In this document: positions 1 through 9,890 of the stretch, piece by piece
Numbering within the stretch: the first letter of the stretch is position 1
How the letters are laid out: the number at the start of each line of letters is the position of its first letter
Source: Malurus cyaneus samueli
Lineage: Eukaryota; Chordata; Aves; Passeriformes; Maluridae
Assembly (NCBI GenBank): GCA_009741485.1
Contig: CM019214.1
Span: 24,896,906 to 24,960,905 of the forward strand
Direction of reading: 5' to 3'
DNA length: 64,000 nt
Notes under the pieces: generated by a model
Database searches by the model: none
What the model saw: only the letters and a program-made list of their open reading frames with translations
What the model was told of the DNA's origin: nothing
Position numbers and translations under genes: made by a program

Positions 1-87
1 CAGTACCGCGCTTTCAGGAACCTATTGTATCACTTCTTCGTTCACAGAGGCGTCATGTAGTAGCGCTTGGGTGAGTGTGTCGATCCT

Positions 88-125
88 TCCCCAATCAGAG
101 TTTCAGCCCCAGCTCTGCATCATGC
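88..125 (+). repeat. 38-bp inverted repeat, left copy
   Basis: The sequence beginning TCCCCAATCAGAGTTTCAG is repeated exactly, in inverted orientation, at 2997-3034. Confidence 0.85.
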
Positions 126-419
126 CCCACGATCTTCATAAACACCTCCGTGAGATGCCAGCCCTCCGGTCACTATGATTCCAGCTCCAGGTCTCCCAGA
201 GCTTTCTTTCCCTGCCAGCTCTGCATCTCCCCACTACGGCCAGCTGAAGCTGCTCGTGCATCAGAACAGGATGTTTATTTCAGGCCTGCGAGGTCTGTGA
301 AGCTTCAGCCTCAGCTCTGAACTGCACACTCCCGCCCCAGCCTCTCTGCCGTGGCGTTGGGATTGCGAGTGTGTGGCTGAGAGCGACTCCAAAACTCGCC
401 AATCCCGGCCCGCCTTTCT

Positions 420-1110
420 CCGCACTGCCCCATCACAGACGATCTTTCAGTCGGGGCGCGGCGCAGCCAAGCTCAGCCCTCAGCCCGGCCCTTCTCCCCG
501 TTCGCCTGAGGCGCCGCTCCCGCTTCGGGAGCCGCGACCCCGCTGCCGCAGCCCCGGCCGGTGCTGTTGGGGCCCGGGAAGGGCGGGCGGGAGCTCCCCG
601 TTCCCGTCTCGGGCGGGAGTTCTCCCAGAGAAAGGGGCGTGGGACGGAATGGGATCGGAATCCGGAGCGACGGAGACGGCGCGAGCCGGGCCTGAGGGGA
701 CAGCAGGGTCTCGCGGAAACGGGCGGGCTGGGATTGGTGGGATCGGCGCTGCGTCGGGCTGTGATTGGCTGGGCCGGCCCGGCCGCGGGGCATAAATACC
801 GTGCGCAGGGGGGTTTGGGGCGTCAGTTCGGCGGCGGTGGGGGCTGTGCGGTCGTTGGAGGTGCTGGGCCACGGTCCGAGGAGCGCGGCTGCGCCGAGAC
901 GGAATCGCCGCGCCTGCAGATCCGGGGAGCGTCGGTGAGCACGGGCGCGACTACCGCGTTAATCTGTGCCGGAGCTGGGGCCGGCGCCGTCTTGGGGCAG
1001 CGGCGCCGGCTGTGCCCTGCGAGGCTCGGGTAGCGGTGGTGGCACCTGGAGAACCGCCTGCTGCTACCGGGTCCGGGGGAAAGTGCTTCACGAGTGTTTT
1101 GATAAATAAA
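420..1110 (+). promoter_or_regulatory. CpG-rich TATA/CCAAT promoter-like unit with early AATAAA
   Basis: On the plus strand there are two inverted CCAAT boxes (ATTGG at 733 and 764), a TATA-like ATAAATA (792-798), a GC-rich transcribed-looking stretch, a possible donor (GTGAGC at 935) and an AATAAA at 1105-1110. The spacing fits either a compact noncoding gene or a retroviral-type LTR, but TG...CA ends are not evident. I do not recognise the product. Open frames here are artefacts of high GC. Confidence 0.35.
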
Positions 1111-1203
1111 CTTTTTTGGTGCTTTTTTTGGTTTTTTTTTTGCGAGTGTTTTTTTTTTTTGTTTTTGGTTTTTTTTTTTTTGTTTTTGTTTTTTGGTTTT
1201 GAT
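1111..1203. repeat. T-rich/GT low-complexity tract
   Basis: Runs of up to 12 T, broken by G or GG, directly after the AATAAA at 1105-1110. Confidence 0.8.
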
Positions 1204-1319
1204 ATTGTTTAAAATTTGCTTTGTTCTATTTCCAAGTACTATTTTCTTAACTAGTTGCTTGGCTATTATAGTCATTTTATTGCATTATCATATATTGTAT
1301 TACTGTACTATTATGTAAA

Positions 1320-2530
1320 AACATTGGGGCCGGGATGGACAGTGGAGGGCTGGAGCAGAAACCACTGGGGCTGTGATGGGGGATGAAGGGCTGGAGACTG
1401 AAAATGGGTTTGAAACTATAGAGCCGACAAAGGGCAATTATAGGCTTGAAGCGAAATCTCGGAAGGGCTACGGTATTGATTGTGAGTCTGAGATTGTGCC
1501 CGAAAATGGGACAGAAGCCGGGGCGCTTTAAAGGGACGGGGGATTGCATCTGAAATCCCAGAAATGCTGGGCTGTTAACTGGGACTGTGCTAGGGACTGT
1601 AGCTCTGAGGCTGAAATGGCTATGGGACTGGGATTGCAACTGAAAATGGGATACAACTTGGAGAGGTTAAAAAGGGATGGGGATTGGAGCTGAAATCATT
1701 GGGGGGAGTGTCATATTGACTGTGGGACTGGTTAGCATCTGGGGCCGGATCTGAATTTGCGGACAAGTTAAGATACTTATTGAGGAGCTAAAATTGCGTA
1801 CGAAAATGGAATGAAAACTGCAGAGCTGCAAAAGGGTCTCTCAGATTGCATGTGAAATGCTGGTAGTGCTGGGCTATTGACTGGGTCTGTGATAGGCACT
1901 GTAAAGCTGAATCTAAAATCACTATGGGGGTGTGATATAGACTGTGGGGCTGCGATTGCGACTGAAAATGGGACAGAAACTGGTATTATAAAGGGGAATG
2001 TAGGATGTGTTCAAAACACTCTAGAGCTGGGAGAGTTCCAATGGGGCTGGGTTAGAGACTGTGGGCTGGAGCCGACTTGTTGCCAAAGCGGAGCCAAGGG
2101 CGAGATCCTGCCCCTTGAAGCTGGAGCAGCCGGAGCTGGCCGTGCCGGAGTCATGAAGAGCTGGAGCTGGAAGAGGGAAGCTGGCTGTCAAATAAAGCTT
2201 GTGGGTCAAGAGCTGAAATCACTTAGGCTGGGATGGGGAGCTGCAGCTGAGATCCCTGGGGCTGGGCTACAGAGGTGAAACGGGATAGAAACTCGCGCTG
2301 ACCGAGGGACTGCGGGCTTGGAGCTGAAATCTTGTTAGGGCTCTGACATGGATTGTGGGGCTGAGTTTGGGCCTAAAAATGGCATAGGAAAAATGGGATT
2401 GTGTGGAGCTTTGAAAGGGACTGTGAGATTGAACCTGAGAGGCCAGTAGTGCTGTCCTATTGACTGGTTCAGTGCTAGGCACTGTAAAATGAATCTAAAA
2501 TCCCCATGGGGGTGTGATACAGACAGTGGG
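1320..2530 (+). repeat. Degenerate ~150-bp tandem repeat
   Basis: The landmarks GAAAATGGGA..GAAACTGG, TTTAAAGGGA, GATTGCATCTGAAAT and GGGCTG..GACTGGG..GTG recur in order. The GAAAATGG landmark appears near 1403, 1500, 1645, 1802 and 1962, and more weakly near 2377, giving spacings of roughly 100-160 bp. The copies have diverged strongly. No coding potential is credible. Confidence 0.6.
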
Positions 2531-2960
2531 GCTGCGATTGCGACCCAAAACCCCCGCACCTCCCAGGGCTCGCTCGCGCCACAGCGACGCCTGGCGGCCA
2601 CGGCGCGGAGCACATGGCAGCCCGTGCCGGTGCCGGCGCGGCCCCCACCTCTCCCCGGGGCCGCCGACCCCACGGCACGCGTCCCCCCACCGGGAGAGAC
2701 CGAGGAAAAACCGCGCGGTCGCCCTCGGAGTCCGGTTCGGGCTCAGACAGCCCAAAGGACGCGTATCCCCAGAGCGACGGCCCCAGACAAAGTGCGCATG
2801 CGCTGCCGCCATCCGAGGTGTGGCATAGCGTCACCATGTCGCGCAGCCGCCATCTTGAGTGTGGCAAAGATATAGGAGCGCTCGGGATTGAGTCCCGTGG
2901 GAAGGCCTGCCCGAAACTCCCACACAAAATTCGCGCGTTCGGGCGATTTCGCGCACCGGG
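2530..2960. promoter_or_regulatory. CpG block with NRF1- and YY1-like sites
   Basis: This block contains TGCGCATGCGC (2793-2803, a perfect NRF1-type palindrome), GCCGCCATCC (2805-2814) and GCCGCCATCTTG (2846-2857, YY1-type). The YY1-like motifs point to leftward (minus-strand) transcription if they lie just after a start site. No gene is recognised on either side. Confidence 0.35.
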
Positions 2961-2996
2961 TCCAAGTGTGGATCCATCGGGAACGATCCCCGCGCT

Positions 2997-3034
2997 GCAT
3001 GATGCAGAGCTGGGGCTGAAACTCTGATTGGGGA
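2997..3034 (-). repeat. 38-bp inverted repeat, right copy
   Basis: Exact reverse complement of 88-125, about 2.9 kb away. Sequence outside both copies does not match, so the repeat is bounded. Confidence 0.85.
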
Positions 3035-3537
3035 GGTGAAATAAAATTCCTTGTGACACCTGTGGTTTAAGTCAAAGTGATAAGGTGCTTATGAGGCCTA
3101 TGATTGAAAACTTTCTATAAACTTTTTTTATATATTATCAATATACAATGTAATACTTTCAATATATTACCAATAATAACCTTTTCATATATTAAGTTTT
3201 TATATAGGGTATTAGCAACATACAGTGTATCAGCTGTACTGTAATTCAGTACATGGACACATTAAATCACCAAGGGGCATAAATCAGAAAAAGTCCTGCA
3301 GAAAGTAGACAGGTAGATGCTGTAACAAGGAACAGTAGAGAACACTAATGAGAATTTGGCAGAGGCACAAGACAATCAGAAAAATAAACGAGGACTAGAA
3401 AAAAAACCATGAACATCACAACTGGGCATGCCCTGAAGACAAAGGTGAAAAGTCCACCATGATGAAGAGGATGGTATCTCATTAGAGGGAGACTCCCACG
3501 ACCACCCAATTGAGGATGACACGAGTACTTGCAAAAT
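3035..3537. other. AT-rich spacer
   Basis: AT-rich sequence with TATATTATCAATATA-like patches at 3125-3230. I see no gene, RNA or repeat family I can name. Confidence 0.4.
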
Positions 3538-3763
3538 TGTGGTATCGTGTATTTCCGTGCCCATGTATAGTGGTGGGCGTATTGCGATGGTAATGTTACA
3601 CCACGCTTACTGGATAAATACCTGCCAATTCTAAGCGAAGGCAGGTGAGTTAGAAGGAGAGATCCCCCTCATCTCCAGCGCTACACCAGTGCTGCAATAA
3701 ACAAACACCTGCTCTACAGACACCGGTCTATGAGGTTTTATTTCTAGCCTTTTTCGAGCATCA
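3538..3763 (+). mobile_element. Solo-LTR-like element of an endogenous retrovirus
   Basis: The element begins TGTGGTATCGTG and ends near CGAGCATCA. It has a TATA-like GGATAAATAC near 3612, AATAAAC near 3697, then ACACCGGTCTATGAGGTTTTA as in avian retroviral R-U5 ends. No matching second LTR, primer-binding site or clear target duplication is seen, so it would be a solo or truncated copy. Confidence 0.4.
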
Positions 3764-3941
3764 CGGAAGAAAAAAAAGTCCTTAAAAATTGTAACTAGTC
3801 CTAAGAAAGGGGTAAAAGAGCCCCAAAATACCCCAAGAAGCACTACCAAAATTCTAGGTAGTCTTAAAGAAGCTCTAAACACACATTTCAACTCCTAAAA
3901 GGAGTGTAAACATATCATGAAAATGCTTTGAAACACTGGCG

Positions 3942-4656
3942 TGGAGATCGGCGAGGAGCGGGCGCGGATGTCGGCGAGGAGCGGGCGTGGATAACGGCGA
4001 GGAGCGGGCGCGGAGATCGGCGAGGAGCGGGCGCGGAGATCACCGAGGAGCGGGCGTGGATAACGGCGAGGAGCGGGCGTGGATAACGGCGAGGAGCGGG
4101 CGCGGATATCGGCGAGGAGCGGGCGCGGAGATCGGCGAGGAGCGGGCGCGGATAACGGCGAGGAGCGGGCGCGGATATCGGCGAGGAGCGGGCGTGGAGA
4201 TCGCCGAGGAGCGGGCGTGGATATCGGCGAGGAGCGGGCGTGGATAACGGCGAGGAGCGGGCGCGGATATCGGCGAGGAGCGGGCGCGGAGATCGGCGAG
4301 GAGCGGGCGCGGATAACGGCGAGGAGCGGGCGCGGATATCGGCGAGGAGCGGGCGCGAAGATCGGCGAGGAGCGGGCGTGGAGATCGCCGAGGAGCGGGC
4401 GTGGATAACGGCGAGGAGCGGGCGCGGATAACGGCGAGGAGCGGGCGGGATAACGGCGAGGAGCGGGCACGGATATCGGCGAGGAGCGGGCGCGAAGATC
4501 GGCGAGGAGCGGGCGCGGATAACGGCGAGGAGCGGGCGCGGAGATCGGCGAGGAGCGGGCGTGGATAACGGCGAGGAGCGGGCGCGGAGATCGGCGAGGA
4601 GCGGGCGTGGATAACGGCGAGGAGCGGGCGCGGAGATCGGCGAGGAGCGGGCGTGG
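3942..4656. repeat. 23-bp GC minisatellite, ~31 units, with 161-bp higher-order repeat
   Basis: The unit is CGAGGAGCGGGCG plus a 10-bp variable part (tggataacgg, cggatatcgg, cggagatcgg and others). Seven-unit blocks recur: the variant order starting at 4079 repeats at 4240, which is 7 x 23 = 161 bp. One unit near 4447 is shortened. Because 23 is not a multiple of 3, all frames stay open and give false peptide repeats. Confidence 0.95.
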
Positions 4657-4777
4657 CGGTGGCTGTGCGAGGGGGCGTGGCGGAGGGCGGAGTCAAACGA
4701 TGTCCGGTGTTGGTGTGGGCGTGGCGAAGGGCGGGGCAGGGGGTGTGGCGAACAGGGATCTGTAGCTGGCAGTGTGG

Positions 4778-4792
4778 CCAGCAGGGGACGCT
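4778..4792 (+). promoter_or_regulatory. CTCF-like site
   Basis: CCAGCAGGGGACGCT differs in few positions from the core CTCF motif (CCASYAGRKGGCR) and lies 120 bp beyond the minisatellite. Confidence 0.35.
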
Positions 4793-4913
4793 GTGTGCTG
4801 CCAGAGGAGGAGCCGGGGGTCAGTGACCGGTGCGGCGCTGCTGCACCGTGGTGAAAAACTGGTCAATTCACTAATTCTCCGATTAAATAATTAGTTAATT
4901 ATCCAATTGAATT

Positions 4914-5034
4914 AGTGCTCCAGATGGGAGAAATTAGATAAGATTAGTATAGTGTTTAATAACTTTAATTAGTTACTGCCATCTGGAGCACTACTTATGG
5001 GCCAGTTAAAGGCCCTATATGCTATGTATAAAAA
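4914..5034. other. 14-bp inverted repeat followed by TATA box
   Basis: AGTGCTCCAGATGG (4914-4927) and its exact complement (4979-4992) enclose a 51-bp AT-rich loop. A TATAAAAA box follows at 5027-5034. It could be a terminal region of an unidentified mobile element or a small transcription unit. Confidence 0.4.
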
Positions 5035-5167
5035 GGAAGAAAAAGTAGTAAGTACTAAACCTGGTGCAGGCGTAGAAAGTGGCAGGTTCTCCGAGTTTTT
5101 AGGGTCTTTTTAAGTTTTTTTTTTATGCCCAAGAAGCCTGAAACTATGTACTGCTGCTTTTTCTTTT

Positions 5168-5545
5168 TATTTTAGGCTAAAGACAAATTAGAGAAAATAG
5201 AGAAATCAGAGTTAGAAAAATAGAGTTACAGAAATAGAAAACAAATTAATGTTAGAGAGGTAGAGAAATAGAAATTAAAAGTTAGAGAAATAAGAGAAAT
5301 AAACAGAGAAATAGAAATCAGAGTTAGAGAAATAGAGAAATAGAAATTAGAGTTAGTGAAATAGTTAGGGAAAAAGAAAATAAATCAGAGTAAGAGAAAT
5401 AGTTAGGAGAAATAGAAAAATAGAAATTACACTTAGAGAAAAAGAGTTAGAGAAACAAATTAGAGCTAGAGAAATATAAATTAGTTAGAAAAATAAAAGT
5501 ATACAAATTAGAGTTAGAGAAATAGAAAATAAATTAGAATTTGTA
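5168..5545. repeat. A-rich degenerate tandem repeat
   Basis: Irregular repetitions of (GTTAGAGAAATAGAAATTAGA)-like units for about 380 bp. No coding potential. Confidence 0.85.
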
Positions 5546-5814
5546 CAATCCCTTAAAATGTCTTTATGGCTTCAGTGTTTAAAATATACCATGTTTTTTT
5601 ACAAGATCAGAATTAGTGAAATAGATCTAAAAATTGAAGACAGCTCCTCTGGTTTTGGCCCTAGTTTGCTATTAAGGTGGTTGCTACTTTTCCATATTGC
5701 TGGTATGAAGCTGTAAAACCTTCATTTCTTTTTTGTTCCCCTAAGAGGAAATCCTGTTTAATAAATATTGGGAAATAAATTGCTTTAAACTGAAGGAAAG
5801 TAAATTATATTTAG

Positions 5815-6020
5815 ATATATGTTCCCTGAGAAGGTGGCAAGGCCCTAGCACAGGTTGCCCAGAGCCTGGAAGCGTCCAAGGACATGCATGAAATGTCCAG
5901 GGCCAGGCTGGTCAGGGCTTGGAGCCACCTGGAATATTGGAATACGTCCCTGGCCATGGCAGAGGGTGGAACTGTATGGGCTTTAAGATCCCTTCCCATA
6001 CAAAGTCTGGGATTCTGCAA
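5815..6020 (+). mobile_element. CR1 LINE 3' end
   Basis: AAGGTGGCAAGGCCC..., then GGGCTTGGAGC.ACCTGG and ATCCCTTCCCAT are recognisable, though decayed, CR1 3' landmarks. Confidence 0.75.
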
Positions 6021-6432
6021 AATTCTAGTTGTCTCCAAGAAGCTTTTAAAAAATCTGCATTTTGAAAGGTGTTTCTCTGGGTAGTTCTGGTTTTGAAACA
6101 TTGTTATGTCATCTTTAGTTAATCGCTATATTTGTTTTGGACCATAGATAAAATAAGTCTCAGGAGGTAGAATGAGGGAGCAGAGGTTTCTGTTATTTTT
6201 GTGTAACATGTAAAATCCCTAGGAAAGCAGGTCAAATCTGCTTTTCAGGAGGTGTCTGGAAGCAATCTTGTGTTGGACAGGGTTGCCCGTGATCGAGGAA
6301 AAATGGCTTTCAGTAAAGGATACTTTACACAGGCTTGTCCCTCAGCACCTTCTAGCAATGCTGAAGGTACTCCCCAGCCCCTGTGAGATACTCTGACCAT
6401 CACTTCTGGAGGGACTCCTAGAGAGTTTCCCA

Positions 6433-6690
6433 GGAATCAGCAGCTCTTTACACACTGTCGTGCCACACATGCCACACTAACTCACCCCAAACACACATTC
6501 CCCCTAGTGGGGTCTGCCTCCTCCCCATCCTCACTGGCCACACCTGAGGCTGCTCCATGTGAGGAGCTGGAGATTCCCATGATAGGGGGGCAGAGCTAGG
6601 TGAGAGGGGGTGGAACCAAAAACCCAGGGTTGGAACCAAAGGTGAGAGGTGGAGCCAAATGGCTCCCTAGAGAGAGATGAGCGAATAAAG
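6433..6690. other. Segment sharing a ~30-bp motif with the small membrane-protein intron
   Basis: CACATGCCACACTAACTCAC followed by CCCAAAC also occurs, almost unchanged, near 9526-9551 in the intron of the minus-strand membrane-protein gene. A GAATAAAGG lies at 6675. It is possibly a small shared repeat; the family is unknown. Confidence 0.3.
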
Positions 6691-7029
6691 GTTCATAGAA
6701 TGAAAGAAGTTCAACAGTTTTTTGTATTTTACACACACATACACAAACACACGCTCATGATAAAAGTCACATTTTTTAATAGTTAAAGTATCAGTGGAAG
6801 TTACTAGCTAATTACAGCAGGAAGCTTAATACAGTTTCCTGTAATCCCACCCTTATGGATTTATCAGAAGAAGCAGTTTCAGATTCTTTCATCTTCTCCA
6901 AACACTGGGGAAAGCCATTTTCAACAAAACTCATTGGCAATTTTCTCATATGAATAAAAGAAAGCTTTGGCAATGACCAGCAAGTGAAAAGGAAAGCAGA
7001 ACATCACAGACACATGGTAGGATAGCTCC

Positions 7030-7600
7030 TGTGACTAGAGCACCTGAATGGTTTAGGCTTTTTAGGAAAGACAGGCTACGGAGATGAGGAGGGGATGTAG
7101 CCCCCTATGGATACGGAGCTCTTCCTGGTGAAGTATGAGGAGCCAGCTGACAGCTTGTGGGTGAAGATTAAGGGAAAGGAAGAGCTTCTATAGGTATGTT
7201 GCAAGCAAGAGAGTAAGGATGATGTGGGTCCTCTCTAGAAGGAAACAGGGGACCTGACTACCCTGGACGAGGAGAAGACTGAGGTTCTCAATGACTTCTG
7301 TGTCTCAGTCGCCAATGGCAAGTGCTCCAGCCACACTACCCAAATCAAGAAAGGCAAATGCAGGGACTGGGAGAATGAAGACCCTGAGCCCACTGTAGGA
7401 GAGGATCAGAATCAAGACCATCTAAGGAACCTGAATGTGCTCAAGTCTATGGGACCTGATGTGATACATCCCCAGGTCCTGAGGGAGCTAGCAGAAGTTG
7501 CTAAGCTATTATCCTTAATCTTTTGAAAAATCATGGCAGTTTGGTAAAGACCCTGACAACTGGAAAAAGGAAAATATAAGTCCCATTTTTAAAAAGGGGA
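7030..7600 (+). mobile_element. CR1 LINE ORF2 fragment
   Basis: The translation gives recognisable but broken CR1 pieces: [15 protein letters not shown], then LIF, then SHFKKGK-like ends. Frameshifts and a TGA show it is dead. It precedes the reverse-transcriptase core. Confidence 0.75.
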
Positions 7601-8284
7601 AAGCACAAGACCTGGGGAACCACTTCTTCCCAGAGCAATGGTGATGGTTCTGCCCAGCCCCAGGGAGCTGCTTCCCCTGTCTGGTCCTGCAAGATCTTCC
7701 ACTTCCATCACCCTCCTCCTCACTGGCTCCACAGGACAGCTGCTGCCCAGCACTGGAGATTGATGGACATTTCCCAGACATTTCATGAGCAAAGGAGTGG
7801 TGAGGATGTGTTTTGATGGTGTGGGACTTGAGCAGGACATACACAACACAGAACAATAAAGGCTGGAGAATGTGCAGAGTTGGGCAGGAGGGTTCAACTT
7901 CTTCCAATGGGCCTGCAGTTTGAGTTTATGCTGAAAAGACTGTTGATAACCCTGGGATGTTTCAATCATTGCTAAGCATCCAGGCCCTTGTTGCTCCTCA
8001 CACTACCCTGTCAGCAAATAGGGTAGTGTCGCACAAGGAGCTGGGATAAACTCTTCAGAAGGGCTCAGCAAGGAAGAAGCAGTGGGGTAGCCCTGTATAT
8101 GAATGTTTTGACTGTCTAGGAATTGACAGTGGTTATGAAAGGGTCAAGAGTTGATGGGTAAGAATCAGGGGGAAGAGCAGATATCAAAGTGGGAATCTTC
8201 CCAGACACAGAGGCAAGGCTGGTAGGCAGATTGGTAGATCCCAGGGTCTTTCATTCTACCTTTAAAGCAAGGTGCAATGAAGTT
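7600..8284. other. Unassigned spacer between CR1 fragments
   Basis: No gene recognised. An AATAAAGGC-type signal lies near 7855 on the plus strand. It is possibly a diverged middle part of the flanking CR1 or an insertion in it. Confidence 0.3.
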
Positions 8285-8725
8285 TCCTGGACTGCCCACA
8301 GCTTTCTTTCTATCACAAGATGACCTGCTTGGTGGGGGAGGGAAGGCTGGGGATGGTATTTACCTGGGCTTTTAAGCCTTTGACAAAGCAGCCTTGTGGA
8401 GAAACTGGCTGCTCCTGGCTTGGATAGGTCCACTGTTCACTGTAAAAAAGGTTCAGGATGGCCAGGCCTAGAGTGGTAGGGTACAGTTTCATTCAGCTGG
8501 TACCCAGTCACTAGTGAGGCACCCCTGGGCAGTATTGAGACCAGTCAGTCCTGTTTCTATCGATGACTCGGAGGAGGGGACCCTCAGCCAATTTGTAGAG
8601 GTCAGCACAGCAGGCTGGGTGGTAATATGGATCTGCCGGAGGACAGGAAGGTTCTACAGAGGGATCTGGAGAGACCCAGGGATTGGGCTGTCCCAAGCAG
8701 TTCCTGAAATCCCCTACTCCCCTAC
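8285..8725 (+). mobile_element. CR1 LINE reverse-transcriptase fragment
   Basis: Landmarks such as CTGGAGAAACTGGCTGCTC-like text, the VTSG.P.GS block and the IDD-like block are present with many stops. It may be the continuation of the element at 7030-7600. Confidence 0.7.
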
Positions 8726-8745
8726 CCCTCCCTGACTAATGATTA

Positions 8746-9462
8746 CTACACGCTATTTCTCTTCTGAGTCCAGCGCCGCCACCACCCCCGGGACTTCAAG
8801 TGGATGGAGAAGCACCGGCGGCGCTGAACACGGCGTGTCTGCCAGGCCTCCAGGTATCTTCGAAGCCGGGCATGGAGCTGCCCCACGAACCTCCCAGCAG
8901 CAGTGCTGGTGCTGTATTCCAGCTCCATTAAGCTGCTGCTCCTGCTGCTGCTGCTGCTGCTCCTTTCCAATACAATGGGATTCATGATCACCACTAGTCT
9001 AGGGAGCAACCTGGCTACCACCACAGATCTTCTGTGTTCCAGCATCATTGAGCTGTTGCTGCTGCATCGTCTTGTGTTCTTATGTTTGTCTTCTTCTGTC
9101 ACCTTGTTCCTGGTGAGGTCTGGCCTCCCCAACTCTACTCCAAGGCACTGGGGAGACTCTCTGGCCCCCAGCAGCCTTGGCTGCACCTGCACATCAGCGT
9201 GGACCACTCTGCAGCTCCCCCTTCCCCATCGCCACTGGGCCAGCTGTGCCTCCAGCTCCCTGCGGTGTTCCTCGAAGAGCGCCTGCGAGTCCTGGGAGCT
9301 GCGGATGAACCTTGGGAATTGCTTCCTGGAGCTCACAGAACTGCGTGGGGAGCTGCCAGGGGGCAGTTCCATATCTCCTGATCTCTGCACCCTGTCCACA
9401 TTGCTCTGCCCCTCCAGCTGGCCTCTGGCTGCGCTCAGACGCTTAGAATTCTGACGGATCCT
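8746..9462 (-). CDS. Uncharacterised membrane protein gene, exon 2 (Arg/Ser-rich tail)
   Basis: The acceptor gttcttgcag|AGGATC opens a 238-codon frame ending at TAG (8748-8746). Joined to exon 1, the protein would have 273 residues. The tail is rich in Arg and Ser, with a polyserine run from an AGC/AGG repeat near residue 200, a polar EEHRRELEAQLAQW helix-like segment, and LHARLRRYLEAWQTRRVQRRR near the end. No cysteine pattern or known domain is visible. A further intron inside this frame, or a shorter true coding part, is possible, because the last third overlaps a simple repeat. No AATAAA is obvious just downstream. Confidence 0.35.
   Translation of the reverse strand, partial: RIRQNSKRLSAARGQLEGQSNVDRVQRSGDMELPPGSSPRSSVSSRKQFPRFIRSSQDSQALFEEHRRELEAQLAQWRWGRGSCRVVHADVQVQPRLLGARESPQCLGVELGRPDLTRNKVTEEDKHKNTRRCSSNSSMMLEHRRSVVVARLLPRLVVIMNPIVLERSSSSSSRSSSLMELEYSTSTAAGRFVGQLHARLRRYLEAWQTRRVQRRRCFSIHLKSRGWWRRWTQKRNSV
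8932..8963. repeat. (CTG)n trinucleotide repeat
   Basis: Nearly pure CTG units with two CTC interruptions on the plus strand. Read on the minus strand they give the polyserine/arginine run of the small membrane-protein frame. Confidence 0.85.
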
Positions 9463-9603
9463 CTGCAAGAACCGCAGATGGTGAGACAAGAGCAGCTCCC
9501 CAGGATGCTCCACATCATCATGCTGCACATGCCACACCAACTCACCCCAAACCAACACAGCCCGGCCCTGCGCAGCCCACACAGCATTTCAGAGGCCACC
9601 TAC

Positions 9604-9708
9604 CCATAGACACTTGTCCCGTAGCATGACAGCGACCAAGATGAGCTGCAGCATCACCATTGTGATTGCCACCAGCTCACCCATGGTGAAGATGTTGAGG
9701 AGCCCCAT
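9604..9708 (-). CDS. Uncharacterised membrane protein gene, exon 1 (signal anchor)
   Basis: This exon encodes 35 residues starting at ATG 9708-9706 (context GCCATGG): MGLLNIFTMGE, then a ~20-residue hydrophobic stretch (LVAITMVMLQLILVAVML), then RDKCLW. This reads as a single-pass N-terminal membrane anchor with positive residues on the C-terminal side. The donor TGG|GTAGGT is in phase 0 and fits the acceptor of the next exon. Upstream lie a TTTAAAA box and CRE-like motifs. I do not recognise the family. Two short exons with an N-terminal anchor resemble some spermatid membrane proteins in architecture, but I have no sequence match to support that. Confidence 0.45.
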
Positions 9709-9890
9709 GGCATCATCTGTGGCACTCCAGGTCACAGGCACAGGCAGGTCAAAGAGGTTCTCCAGTGATCTGCAGGGTCCCGGTGGTGGGATCCCAACCC
9801 TGCTGGGGTGGCAGAGGCTGAGGCTGTCGTCTGCCCAGACACTGACAGACTACTGTGCCCAGCAATCACTCTCTGCTCCTGCACGGCCCC

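Noticed and set aside
371..1033. 220-codon plus-strand frame near the left edge
   Set aside because: It runs through TATA and CCAAT elements of a CpG-rich promoter and has no recognisable domain.
3942..4656. CRISPR-like array of 23-bp repeats, or a repetitive protein
   Set aside because: There are no unique spacers; units are contiguous. Reading frames stay open only because the unit is GC-rich and lacks stops.
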